From Sarcocystis neurona (Eukaryota; Apicomplexa; Conoidasida; Eucoccidiorida; Sarcocystidae), in contig KL647305.1 of assembly GCA_000727475.1 (NCBI GenBank), forward strand, positions 1,535,557 to 1,599,556: 64,000 bases of DNA, read 5' to 3'. Position 1 is the first letter of the stretch; each line of letters starts with the position of its first letter. Both the position numbers and the translations under genes were made by a program. Shown in pieces: positions 9,833-19,252 of the stretch. The notes beneath the pieces were generated by a model. The model searched no databases. It worked only from the letters and a program-made list of their open reading frames with translations, and was not told the DNA's origin.

Positions 9833-12800
9833 ATGGGTGGAAAACTGCAACAGCTGCTGCTTTGCATGCGTGATGCTTCTCAAGGAGGAAAGGACACGCG
9901 GGCGGCTGCCTGGACGCAGCCTCACTACATGCAGGGCACGAAGAGAAAAGCTCTTCGGGTGCTGCTGTTGCTGCTGCTCCTGCTGCTGCCCGCTTGTGCT
10001 ACCTGCTGCTGGGGCTGCCACAGTTGCCGAAGCTACCGGCAATCCTCGCGTCTCCTGCTTCCTTCGTTAGCAGCAGCAAATACTGGCTTCTCTTCCGCTG
10101 TCGACCGTACTCCTGCTGCTGCTCCTCTGCCGCCTGCTGCTGCTGCTGCAGCAACTTGCTCTGCCGAACGGTGTTGTGCTCTTGTTGCGTGTTGCCGAAC
10201 CCCTGCTGGTACTTCTTTCTCTTCTCCTCCTCTTTCTGCTGCCGCTGCTGCTGCTCTACCTTCTAGTGCTGCGGCTGCTGCTGCATGTCCTGCTGCTGCC
10301 GATACTCTTGTCGCCGCTGCTTCTGTCGCAGCTACCTCCCTCCGCTTTGCTGCTGCTGCTGCTGGAAGAGCAACTTCTGTTGCTGCCGCGACGCGTTCGG
10401 CTGCTGTTGCTGCTCGGTCCCTGTCTTCTGCTGCTGCGGCTGCTGCACCGCTTCCTGCGTCTCATCCCACAGGTGCTGTTGCTTTACGCCCTCCGGCACT
10501 TCCTCCTGCTCTTCGTCTTTCTCTGGCTGCGCCTCCCTCTCCTGCTGCTGCTGTTGACGCCTCCTCAGCTGCTCCTGCCTTCCCAGGGGCCGCTCGATCT
10601 GCCATTATTCTTCTCTCCGCGTTGTTCGCTGTCCGCACAGCTGCTGGGGCTGCTGCTCACAAAGCCGCTGCCACCGCTGATGCTCGTTTTGCTCCCTCTC
10701 CTGCTCCTGCCACTTGGGCAGCTCCTCGTCCTCAGCAGCCTTTCTCTTCTCCTTCGTTTGCTTTGCTTCAACCCCCTCTTGCTCCTGTTGTTGTTGTTGC
10801 GACGACTGCTGCTCTTCCTGCTGCTACTACTCTTCCTGCTGCTGCTCGTCTTCCTGCTGCTGCCCCTGCTGCTGCTCTTCCTGCTGCTCTCCCTCTTTCT
10901 GCTGCTGCTCTTCCTCCTGCCGCCCGTCTTGGTGCTGCCGGTCTACCTGCTGCTGCTAAAGCAGCTGCAGAGAGCAGCAGTAACGGCAGCAGCTTCGTCA
11001 GCAGTGCAGGCAGCAGCAGCAAGCGCAACAGCCGGTGCAGCAGCAGCAGGAGCAGCAGCAGCATTCCGTCTCCCTACAGCCCTTTTTCCTTCTGTATGAA
11101 CAGCAGCAGCCCCGTTCGCCAGGACAGCCCCCCGGCCGCCAGCTACTGCCGCAGCAGGAGCAGCAGAAACAACAGCAGCAAAACGGACAGCAGGCGCACA
11201 CCTCTCTGCAGCAGTAGCGGCACGACAGTCTGCGGAGGCAGCAGCACTCTTTCAAGCGTCAAGAGTTGCCGCCTGCGCGGCAGTCTGCTTCGCAGCAGAA
11301 GCAGCAACAGAAGTAGCGGCAGAACCAGCAGCATCCGCAGCACTTGCATCAGCGACGGCAGTTGGCTCCACCGCAGCAGCAGCAGCCTGTCTCCCTGCTC
11401 ATTCTCCTTCCTGTCTTCTCCAAGCAGCAGCAGCCGCGATAACAACAGCAGGTCTAGCAGCGCGTTCCTCGTAGAAAGAGGCAGCAGCCTGCCTGGGCCT
11501 AGCCACGGCAGCAGTGAGGCGAGAACAAGGAGAGTCTGCAGCAGCGGCAGCAGCATCGGCAGTCATCTCCCCTCCACAAGTAGCAGCAGAAGCCACAGCA
11601 GCACTGCCGGCGGCTCGTGGAGCAGGGACAGCAGCGACTGTCGCTCCCGCAGGTGCGGCAGACTCGGCAGCAGCTTGTCGTGTTTTGCGAGGGAATGGTT
11701 CTCTGGCACGAGCCGCCGCCTACTCTCCAGCAGAAGCAGCAGCAGCCCTACAACGACCAACGGCAGCAGCAGCAGCGAAGAGAGCAGAGGTACATTCAGC
11801 AGCAGCAGTGGGAAAATAATCTACAGTGCCGTATTGATGACCAGCAGCAGCAGCAGCCTGAAGAACGGCAGAAGGAGCCTCCACCGCAACAGCAGCAGCA
11901 GCGGATTTTGCGGCAGCACCACCAGCAGCAGTCTTCATGGCAGCAGCACCAGCAGTAGCCTCCATAGCGACAGCAGCAGCGACAGCTTTCATGACAACTG
12001 CAGCTGCTTCCTTGGCAGCACCAGCAGCAGCAACAACGAGGGCTGGGGAAGCAACAGCAACATCAGCAGGTGCAACAGCTGCAGTGGAGGTCCCTACTTG
12101 GCCCGTTACGTCGCCGCGGGTGGCGGCAGCAGAGCAGGCCACTGCTGGATCAAAAAGGAAACCTCCACGCGTTTCGGGAGCAGCAGGGACAGCAGCAGCG
12201 GAGGCTGCAGCGTGGCGACCCCACATCCTGCTAGCGGCAGCGACAACGGAGGTAGTAGCAGTAGCGAGCCGCATATCAGCAGTCATAAGAGCAGCAGCTC
12301 GACTACCTGCCGCAGCGGTGCTCCCCACAACAACCAACAGCACGCCGGCAGCGGCAGCAGGGACCAACAGAACGATAGCAGCAGCAGGACGCAACAGAGC
12401 GGCAGCAGGAGCAACACAGAGCGAGAGGGCGACAGCAGCAGAGAGCAACAGAGCAGCGACAACAATAACAGGACGGCGCGCGGCAGCGGTGTGAACACCA
12501 ACAGCAACGCACATACGTTCTTCACCAGCGCGGAATGCAGCAGCGGCACTAAGGCAGGCGACAGCGCCTGCAGCGTGGCGCAGCTGCAGCAGCAAGACCC
12601 ACGGCGGCCGCGCAGCGAGGCACGCTCCCAGGAGGGAAAGCAGCAGCAGCCAGAGAGATGGCAGCAGCAAACAGAGGCGCAGCCGCAGAGAGATACGCGG
12701 TCGCAATTGTCTAAGCAGCAGCACCGCCCAGGGGAGCAGCAGGAGGATAGGCAGCTACCACAGCAGCAGCAGCAGCCTCGGAAGGAGCAGCAGAAGGAGG

Positions 12801-13276
12801 AACAGCTGGGACAGCAGCAGCGACAGGCCTCACACATGGAAGGACAACCGCAGCGAGCAGAGGAGCAGCAGCAAAAGTGTGAGCAAGGAGGGTGGGGGAG
12901 AGTGCGTCATGGGAGACTTGGCCGGGGACGACGGAGAGCCGTGCGGGGGTGTCCTGAGAGTAGACAGAGGAGGACGCAAGTGAGAGCGACCTGCGGTGTA
13001 CGTACACCTGGAAAGGAGGAAAACGTAGGAAGCAGCTATTCCGCAGTTTCCCCGGCCGTTGTTGCTGCTTCTTTGCAACGTCCTTCTTCGTCTCGCTTCT
13101 CTTCTTCCTCAGCCTCCCTTTTTGCTCCTCTTCTCTCTCCTACCTCCTCTTTCTCGAGCACGTGCAACCCGCGCACACCTCAACGGCGGAGCAGCCGCAG
13201 TTGCAGGGAAAGACGCGTCACTGCTTGGGGGCTGCGGGTGAATAATTTGAAGAGGCTTGTGCCTTTGCGCAGGTAG
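9833..13276 (+). CDS. Long Ala/Ser/Gln homopolymer-rich frame
   Basis: An ATG at 9833 begins an 1147-codon frame ending at 13276. It is Ala-rich to about codon 380, Ser-rich to about codon 900 and Gln-rich to about codon 1010 (PQQQQQPRKEQQKEEQLGQQ near 12760-12820), then ends with an Arg/Ser tail. It may not be one true exon. Between 11.5 and 12.5 kb other plus frames give more natural charged sequence (for example VVFCEGMVLWHEPPP near 11680), so unseen introns or a different frame are likely. The ATG directly follows a possible acceptor (atcttcacag), so the start is also doubtful. No domain is recognised. Plus polarity is supported by the Gln/Arg/Glu mixture at 12.6-12.9 kb. Confidence 0.35.
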   Translation: MGGKLQQLLLCMRDASQGGKDTRAAAWTQPHYMQGTKRKALRVLLLLLLLLLPACATCCWGCHSCRSYRQSSRLLLPSLAAANTGFSSAVDRTPAAAPLPPAAAAAATCSAERCCALVACCRTPAGTSFSSPPLSAAAAAALPSSAAAAAACPAAADTLVAAASVAATSLRFAAAAAGRATSVAAATRSAAVAARSLSSAAAAAAPLPASHPTGAVALRPPALPPALRLSLAAPPSPAAAVDASSAAPAFPGAARSAIILLSALFAVRTAAGAAAHKAAATADARFAPSPAPATWAAPRPQQPFSSPSFALLQPPLAPVVVVATTAALPAATTLPAAARLPAAAPAAALPAALPLSAAALPPAARLGAAGLPAAAKAAAESSSNGSSFVSSAGSSSKRNSRCSSSRSSSSIPSPYSPFSFCMNSSSPVRQDSPPAASYCRSRSSRNNSSKTDSRRTPLCSSSGTTVCGGSSTLSSVKSCRLRGSLLRSRSSNRSSGRTSSIRSTCISDGSWLHRSSSSLSPCSFSFLSSPSSSSRDNNSRSSSAFLVERGSSLPGPSHGSSEARTRRVCSSGSSIGSHLPSTSSSRSHSSTAGGSWSRDSSDCRSRRCGRLGSSLSCFAREWFSGTSRRLLSSRSSSSPTTTNGSSSSEESRGTFSSSSGKIIYSAVLMTSSSSSLKNGRRSLHRNSSSSGFCGSTTSSSLHGSSTSSSLHSDSSSDSFHDNCSCFLGSTSSSNNEGWGSNSNISRCNSCSGGPYLARYVAAGGGSRAGHCWIKKETSTRFGSSRDSSSGGCSVATPHPASGSDNGGSSSSEPHISSHKSSSSTTCRSGAPHNNQQHAGSGSRDQQNDSSSRTQQSGSRSNTEREGDSSREQQSSDNNNRTARGSGVNTNSNAHTFFTSAECSSGTKAGDSACSVAQLQQQDPRRPRSEARSQEGKQQQPERWQQQTEAQPQRDTRSQLSKQQHRPGEQQEDRQLPQQQQQPRKEQQKEEQLGQQQRQASHMEGQPQRAEEQQQKCEQGGWGRVRHGRLGRGRRRAVRGCPESRQRRTQVRATCGVRTPGKEENVGSSYSAVSPAVVAASLQRPSSSRFSSSSASLFAPLLSPTSSFSSTCNPRTPQRRSSRSCRERRVTAWGLRVNNLKRLVPLRR

Positions 13277-13300
13277 GGAAAGAGCCGCAGCAAAACACTT

Positions 13301-13450
13301 CAGCAGCACGAGCAGCAAGAGCAGCGTGAGCAGCAACAGCAGCACGAGCAGCACTAGCAGCACGAGCAGCACTAGCAGCACGAGCAGCAACAGCAGCACG
13401 AGCGACAGCAGCAGCACGAGCGACAGCAGCAGCACGAGCAGCAGCGACAG
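13301..13450 (+). repeat. Imperfect 9/12/15-bp CAG-type tandem repeat
   Basis: Repeats of agcagcacg, agcagcact and agcagcaac arranged head to tail. The plus frame reads as Ser/Thr runs, and the minus frame reads as Leu-Val-Leu or Ala-Arg runs. Confidence 0.85.
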
Positions 13451-14492
13451 AGGAGAGAACAGCTACTACAGCAAGTCTAGGCCTAGCAGCAGCAGACAGA
13501 AGAGCCAGTCCTTCTTGTAGAAGACACGCAGCACCAACAGGAGCGAGTGTCTCGGCAAAACGAGGGAAATCCAGCAGAAGCAGGTGGTGAGTAGCAACAA
13601 CAGCGATCACACCAGTAAGAGCAGGAGGAAGGGCAGCAGGTCACCAGTTGTAATACGTCTCTGACGTGCAGCAGCTACAGCAGGAGGGTCAGCAGAACAG
13701 CAGCAGCGACTTCGGCAGAACAGGAGGCTCGATGGTCATCAACCAGTGACGGGGCAACAAGGGAAACAGAGCAGCAGAACGGCCGTAGGAACCGCAGCGG
13801 AGAAAGCAGCAACGGGGAGAGCAGAACAGCAGCCAGCGCAGATGACTGCGCGGCAGAATGGCTGCAGCGGCGTGTGTGCCAGCAATTTGAGCAGCAGCAG
13901 GGGTACAGGAAGGGGAGTGGCACCAGAAGCTCTTCAGCAGCTGGGACAGCGTGTTGTTGTAGAAGCAGCGACAGCAAACGCAGCAGCCAGAGCAGGGAGA
14001 GAGGCAGAACAGCCGCAGCAACTGCAGGTACGGCCTCCCCAGAAATGACAGGAGCAGCACTAGCGCGGGGTAGAGAGACGCCAAAGCAATGGCAGCAGCA
14101 ATGGAAGCAGCAACGTCAGGAGGCAGAGCGGCAGGAGGGACAGGACAGCAGCAGCAGGACGGGGACGAAGTGCGTAAAGGAAGAGCGACAACAGCAGCAG
14201 CAAGAAAAAATAGGCAGCTCTGCTGCTGCCTTCGAAAACGTCAGCGGCCGCAGTAGGAAGCCGCAGCAGCAACAGAGTCACCGGCTGCAGCAGGAGCGCA
14301 CAGACGAAGCAGCAGTAGCGCAAGCAGCAGGAGCAGCAAGAAGAAGTCAGACAGCAACACAGCTGCAGCCAGGCTGCAGCAGCAGCAACAGGCCAGGAAG
14401 CAGCTGCGTAATCACAGCAGCGCGACGTTGAGTAGCCGCCATGTGTATCGCAGCGGCAGCAAGCCAGAGCGTAGCAATGAGAGCAGCAGCTG
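13451..14492. repeat. CAG-rich block, coding status unresolved
   Basis: Triplet-rich sequence like the 8-9 kb block. A plus frame at 13874-14431 gives Gln/Ser/Arg-rich sequence and a minus frame gives Leu-rich sequence. There is no ATG with a convincing context and no domain. It may be the 5' part of the gene whose better exon starts at 14493. Confidence 0.4.
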
Positions 14493-14777
14493 ATGCAGCA
14501 AGCAGGGCAGCAGGCAGCACCTCATGGTGGTCAGGACGGCAGAAGAGAAGTATCGGACGGGGTGGCGTGTCTGTGGTCGTTTGTTCGTCTCAGGCGGAAA
14601 ACGGAGCTGCTGTTTCTCTGGAAGTGCTGCGAGGAGCTGCCGCCTCCGGCCGCCGGGCAGCTGCTTGCCGCTGCTGCTGCTCTTACTGCTCAGTCGTCGT
14701 GGCAAGCTGCTGCAGCAGCATATCGACTATACGAAAGGTCGGGCCGGAAGCACCAGCAGCTGCTGCTGAGCCAGTAA
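14493..14777 (+). CDS. Helical-repeat-like exon
   Basis: An ATG at 14493 opens a 94-codon frame. Its middle has amphipathic helical texture: LRRKTELLFLWKCCEELPPP followed by an Ala-rich helix and a second helix around QAAAAAYRLYERSGRK. The pattern of helix, PPP turn and helix, with LFLW and EEL spacing, resembles the roughly 35-residue helical repeats of organellar RNA-binding proteins (PPR, RAP/FASTK-type and heptatricopeptide families in apicomplexans). That is inference from texture, not a domain match. A donor-like site (cca|gtaacg) overlaps the stop, so the frame may continue by splicing into the CTG-rich block at 14.8-15.1 kb. Confidence 0.4.
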   Translation: MQQAGQQAAPHGGQDGRREVSDGVACLWSFVRLRRKTELLFLWKCCEELPPPAAGQLLAAAAALTAQSSWQAAAAAYRLYERSGRKHQQLLLSQ

Positions 14778-15011
14778 CGTTGAGATGCCGTGCTGCTTTT
14801 CAATATCCTGCTGCTACTGCTGCCTTTCTCACCGCTCTTGCTGCTGCTGCTGCTTTCCGTCTTGCCGCTCCTGCTGCGGCTACACTTGGCAGCGACGTCG
14901 CTTCGCTGCTGCTGCTGCTGCTGTTTGTTTCACTTCTACAAACGTCTACAGACGTCAGGGTGACTGTGTGGGGAGTGTTGTTGCTAAAGGACTTTGACTC
15001 TGTGTTGCTGA

Positions 15012-17741
15012 TTGCTGTTGGTGCTCCGTCACAGATTCTTCTTCCACCTTCGTCTCGCGCTCGTGTCCCTTTACCGCCGTCTCGTTTCGATATCAAAAGG
15101 CTGCTGCTGCTGCAGTGGCGCCGACGGCAGCAGCAATAACAACAGCAGCAGGAACAGCACGTGGGCCAGCACCAACCAGGGCAGCAGAAAACGCAGCAGC
15201 AGCGCCAGAACCGCTAGCAGCTACAGCAGGGAGACCCACCGCATGGCCTGCAGGAGCAGCAGCAGCGGGGCCGGCTGCAGCCCAGCGTGCAGGAGGAGCA
15301 GCACCAACCGCGGACGTGCAGCCACTAGCTTCAGCGCGACCAGCTACTGCAGTGACCACAGCAGCAGCAGCAGCGGACGTGTGCTTGCGGACGGTGGGCT
15401 ACAAGGAGAAAGGGAGGAGACGGCGCCGCAGCGTGACGCAGCAGCTGCTGCAGCAAGACGTGCTGACGCCGCGGCGCTACGAGAGGACGAGGCGCTGCGA
15501 CTGCTTCACCAGAACCAGCAGCAGCAGGAGCAGCAGCAGCGGTCAGGGACACTGCACCAGCGACAACGGCTGCAGGAGGAAAACAGCAGCTGGGATACTC
15601 AGGTAATTCAACAGCAAAACCCTTCCGTTTCACGATGGGTAGCAGATATCCGGTGGGGTGCAGCAGCAGGTACAACAGGAGCACCAACAGAGACAGCAGC
15701 AGCTGCTGCTGCAGCACCAACGGCAGACATGGCAGCAACAACAGGCGCAGCGGCAACACGAGGACAAACAGCAGCAGCTGGGGTCGCAGCAGCAGCAGGA
15801 ACAGCAGCAGCAGAGGACACGGCGGCAGGTGTAGTAGGTTGTGCAGCATCTGCGGCAGCACCAGCCGAAACACGAGCAGCAGCAGAAGACCTGGCCAAAG
15901 CGACAGCAGCAGTAGAGGGCCAGGCCGCACCGACGGCACCAGCGAGAAACAGGCCAGGTGCAACCGCGGCAGCACCCGTAGCAACCACAGCAGCAGACAC
16001 CAGAATAACAAGAGTAGAAGCAATGGGAGGAGGAGAGGGATACGCAGCTGCACCTGGCGCGGCAGCAGTGAGTGCGAGAGGAGCCGCAAAACGCCAACTG
16101 GTAGCAGCAGTGGTAGCACCAGAACTTACATGCGCAGCAGCTGCAGCAGGGACAGCAAGCGCTGCTCGTTCGGCAGCAGGGGCAGCAGCAGATAACAAAG
16201 AGGAGGACGCGCGCGCTGCTACTAAGGCAGACACACCGCTGAAGATCACAGCGGCAGCAGCTGGCGTCAAAGTTGCTTCAGCAGCGACACGTGCTGCAGC
16301 CACAGAGGAAGCAGGCGATGCACAGGTTGCCCGAGCAACCCGTGGCAGATTGGTTGCACGGGCAGCTGCAGCAATAGAGAAAGAAAAAGAGGACGGATTT
16401 GCTAGTGGACGACGGGAAGTAACAGCTGCCGGAGAGAAGGAGAAAGAAGAAGAGGAAGCAGGAGGGGCCAGCGCAGCGTCACCGTCAACAGCGGCACCAG
16501 CAGAGAAGAGGGACATGCGAGGATGTGCTCCCGCAGCAGCAGCAGCAAATTCTGAAAGACCTGCGACACCGGCTACGCATGCAGATTCGTCAGTTGGTAG
16601 AAGGAGGCTGTGTAGCTGCTGGAACGTTCTTGAAGAAGAAACGGCAGATCTACTCTTGTCACTGCTGTTGCCATCGGGAAGGGCAGCAGAAATCCCACGT
16701 GGTCCTCTCTGCTGCCGGCCTGTAGTCCCTGTAGCGACGACCCCTGCTGCACCTGGTGCCGCTATTGCATGCGTTGCTCTTCCTGCTGCGACCTCTGCTG
16801 CTGCTACTCCTGTAACACCGTCCGCGGCTGCTCTCTCTCCTGATTCTGCGGCTGCGCTGGAACCTGCTGCTGCGGCTCCTGCTCCTACTGCTTTGATTGC
16901 TGCTGCTGCCGAGTGCTGCACACGACCTGCTGCGGTGGGTGAGAAGGATCCCCCAGAAGCTGCTCCGGCTCCGGCAGCTCCGGCTCCCGTGGAGACAGCA
17001 GAAGCTGCTGCTGCTGCTTCTGCTAGCGCAGAGGTGCAGCGAGAACGACAGGACGCCACGTCGACAGCAGCTGAGATGCTGCAGTTGCCCTTTCCTCTCG
17101 AAGAGGTGCTGCTTATGCTGCAGCAGAAGCTCCACGCTTTTGGTCGGTTACACCGAGCTCGTCTGCGCCAGCGCCTGAGGTCCTTGCGCGTGCTGCTGAG
17201 GCGAATTGAAGAAGCGGCTGCTGGTGCACTGCTTGCTGCAGCCGCTGCTCCTTCTGCTGCTGACGTCCACCGCGCTGCTCCTACCCAAGGTCCTTCTGCT
17301 GTTCGTGCTGCGGCGGCTTGCGCGCTCCACAGCACCAGTAGCTGCTCCGCACAGGCCTGCTGCAATTCAGCAGCCGCGGCCACGACACCACCTCCCTCCG
17401 ACAGCAGCAACGGCAGCCGCTTGGGTGGCGCAGGAGCAGCGCAGCAGCAGCAGCCGTCCGCTCCTCAGGCATCATCGCAGCATCAGAATCCTGCAGCCGT
17501 GGGCGAAGAACGAGAGCAGCGAGACAGGCAGCAGCAGCCGAAGCGTGTGAAGCTGCTGCGACAGGAGCAGCAGTGGAGAGGAAATGCTGTTGCCGATGAA
17601 CAAGAGAGTCCCAACCAGCAGCAGCAATTCTTGTTGGCAACGGCAGGGGGTTGCCAGCTGCCTTTCGTATTGCTGCAGCTCCAGCGTCTCGCGCGACGTC
17701 ATCCCTGTAAGGCGCACGTGACGTACTTCGTCGACGTATAG
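15012..17741 (+). CDS. Large Ala-rich HAAR frame, probable 3' exon
   Basis: A 909-codon open frame with no early ATG, ending in TAG at 17739-17741. The N-terminal part is Ser/Arg then Ala-rich. Near 17095-17215 it becomes clearly protein-like (PLEEVLLMLQQKLHAFGRLH, then an Arg-rich helix). After a Gln-rich stretch it ends in non-repetitive sequence (LPFVLLQLQRLARRHPCKAH). The stop is followed at once by AT-rich minisatellite DNA, consistent with a true C-terminus. A different plus frame at about 16525-16700 also looks protein-like (QILKDLRHRLRMQIRQLVEG), suggesting an unseen intron or frame change there. No family is assigned. The helix-rich ending suits a helical-repeat protein. Confidence 0.4.
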   Translation: MLLVLRHRFFFHLRLALVSLYRRLVSISKGCCCCSGADGSSNNNSSRNSTWASTNQGSRKRSSSARTASSYSRETHRMACRSSSSGAGCSPACRRSSTNRGRAATSFSATSYCSDHSSSSSGRVLADGGLQGEREETAPQRDAAAAAARRADAAALREDEALRLLHQNQQQQEQQQRSGTLHQRQRLQEENSSWDTQVIQQQNPSVSRWVADIRWGAAAGTTGAPTETAAAAAAAPTADMAATTGAAATRGQTAAAGVAAAAGTAAAEDTAAGVVGCAASAAAPAETRAAAEDLAKATAAVEGQAAPTAPARNRPGATAAAPVATTAADTRITRVEAMGGGEGYAAAPGAAAVSARGAAKRQLVAAVVAPELTCAAAAAGTASAARSAAGAAADNKEEDARAATKADTPLKITAAAAGVKVASAATRAAATEEAGDAQVARATRGRLVARAAAAIEKEKEDGFASGRREVTAAGEKEKEEEEAGGASAASPSTAAPAEKRDMRGCAPAAAAANSERPATPATHADSSVGRRRLCSCWNVLEEETADLLLSLLLPSGRAAEIPRGPLCCRPVVPVATTPAAPGAAIACVALPAATSAAATPVTPSAAALSPDSAAALEPAAAAPAPTALIAAAAECCTRPAAVGEKDPPEAAPAPAAPAPVETAEAAAAASASAEVQRERQDATSTAAEMLQLPFPLEEVLLMLQQKLHAFGRLHRARLRQRLRSLRVLLRRIEEAAAGALLAAAAAPSAADVHRAAPTQGPSAVRAAAACALHSTSSCSAQACCNSAAAATTPPPSDSSNGSRLGGAGAAQQQQPSAPQASSQHQNPAAVGEEREQRDRQQQPKRVKLLRQEQQWRGNAVADEQESPNQQQQFLLATAGGCQLPFVLLQLQRLARRHPCKAHVTYFVDV

Positions 17742-17761
17742 AGATGCACAGATACGCGGGA

Positions 17762-18090
17762 ATGAATGAATGTAGAAGTACAACAATATGTATATATACA
17801 TATATACATATGAGTGAGCGTAGAAGTACAACAACATATATATATATATATATATGTATATACATATATATATACATATAAATGTATATGTATATATATA
17901 TACATATAGATGAATGGGCGTAGAAATACAACAACATGTATATATATATATACACGCACATACATATAAATGTACATACGTATATATATCCACATATATA
18001 TGAATGAGCGTGGAATTACAAGTCTATACATGTATATATATGTATACGTGTACATATATGTGAATGAGTGTGGAAGTACTACAATATAGA
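17762..18090 (+). repeat. Minisatellite with conserved core and variable TA tract
   Basis: A core tgaatgagcgtagaagtaca plus acaacat recurs near 17762, 17811, 17910, 18000 and 18060. The copies are separated by TA-rich spacers of variable length. The minus strand translates the cores as repeated Leu-Leu-Tyr-Phe-Tyr-Ala-His-Ser, a by-product of the repeat. Confidence 0.8.
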
Positions 18091-18403
18091 TATATATGTA
18101 TATATGTATAGCAGAAATATAGATACTTGCTCGACGTACAAGGGACGCAAAGACATCTGAGATATGTATATTTATATATATGTATATCTATGTATATATG
18201 TACGTGAGTATAGAAGTCTTCTTACGCATATGTGCACTTGTATATCTGCTCACAGCAGTTGCAGTATTCTCTTTGCTGTCGTCCTGTGCATGCTTGCGAG
18301 GTATGTATACATATATATGTTTATATACATAGAGAGAGAGACATATCTATATGGATAGGTATACAGTGTCCTTGTCTCTGATAATCTTGGTTGACTCCGC
18401 TGC
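18091..18403. other. AT-rich spacer
   Basis: TA-rich sequence with no supported gene. It ends in a pyrimidine-rich stretch leading to a possible acceptor (ctccgctgcag, ending at 18404) for the next exon block. Confidence 0.5.
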
Positions 18404-18404
18404 A

Positions 18405-19248
18405 GATGTTGCTGCTTTGATTTTGCTGCCGCAGCACCGGATCTGCTGCCGATGCGGCTGCGTTACGCAGCTACTAAGCCACCGCCGCTGCTGCTTGCTG
18501 ATATCCTAGCCCTGCTGCCGAACGAAACTGTCCCTCCACGCTACTGCGCCGCTGCTGTTTCGCCGCTGCTGCTGCTGCCCTGCCGTGGTTGCTGCTGCTG
18601 CTGCTTTTGTGGACTGCTGGCGCGAATTGGCTGTGGTGCTGCGCAGTCGCCGTGTTGCGTTTTGTACTTTTGCTGTGGGGCTGCGCTACTGCAGCAGCTG
18701 CTGCTGTTGCTTTGAAGATTCAGAGGAGAACGTGCAACTTGCTTCGGGCGCTACAGCAGCAAACGCGGTGTCCCGCCCACGCGACAAAGTTGGTGCAGCG
18801 GCTGCTGAAGTTGCCACTTGCTGATATGCAGCAGGCAACACATCGTCAGCAGCAGCAACAGCAGCACCTGCAGGAGCAGCACCTCATGCAGCACCAGGAG
18901 CAGCAGCAGCTACGTCGTCCGGAGCAGCAGCAGCAGCACCACGTCCAGCAACAGCAAGAAACGAATCAGCACGTATTATCACTGGGGAGAATGTTGGTGC
19001 AGCAGCCTCAGCTAGAGCAGCAGCAGCAGCTTCAGCAACGCCCTCAACAGCAGCACCTGCCAGCGAGGGAACAGCATCTGGCACAGCAGCAGCAGCAGAC
19101 GGGAGAGCTGCTCCAGCAGTACAGTCGACAAAGACAACAGCAAACAAAAGCTGCATCTGCCTTAACTCCTGGCGCCCAGCGCCGCTCCAGCTTCAGGTTA
19201 GACAACCTCAGTTCGTCTGCGATTCGCTGCTGCTGCCGTTGCTGCTTC
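18405..19248 (+). CDS. CTG-rich exon block with helical-repeat texture
   Basis: After the acceptor-like site at 18404 one frame is open and Leu/Ala-rich to about 18715 (APDLLPMRLRYAATK, then ADILALLP). From about 18710 a second plus frame reads as an amphipathic pair (RRTCNLLRALQQQ and HATKLVQRLLKLPLADM), then a Gln-rich run to about 19140. The frame change implies a small unseen intron or an assembly slip. The NLLRAL and KLVQRLLKL spacing is like the helix pairs of apicomplexan organellar helical-repeat proteins. No motif fixes the family. Confidence 0.4.
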
Positions 19249-19252
19249 TGCC

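Noticed and set aside
11720..12724. 334-codon minus-strand Ala-rich ORF
   Set aside because: Plus frames over the same DNA contain more charged, natural sequence, and neighbouring coding polarity is plus. Treated as a shadow of CAG repeats.
15608..17410. 600-codon minus-strand Ala-rich ORF
   Set aside because: The plus frame ends in non-repetitive protein-like sequence before a natural stop, while the minus frame has only repeat-like composition.
17281..18055. Ile/Tyr-rich minus ORFs
   Set aside because: They are translations of TA minisatellite DNA with periodic copies of the repeat core, not proteins.
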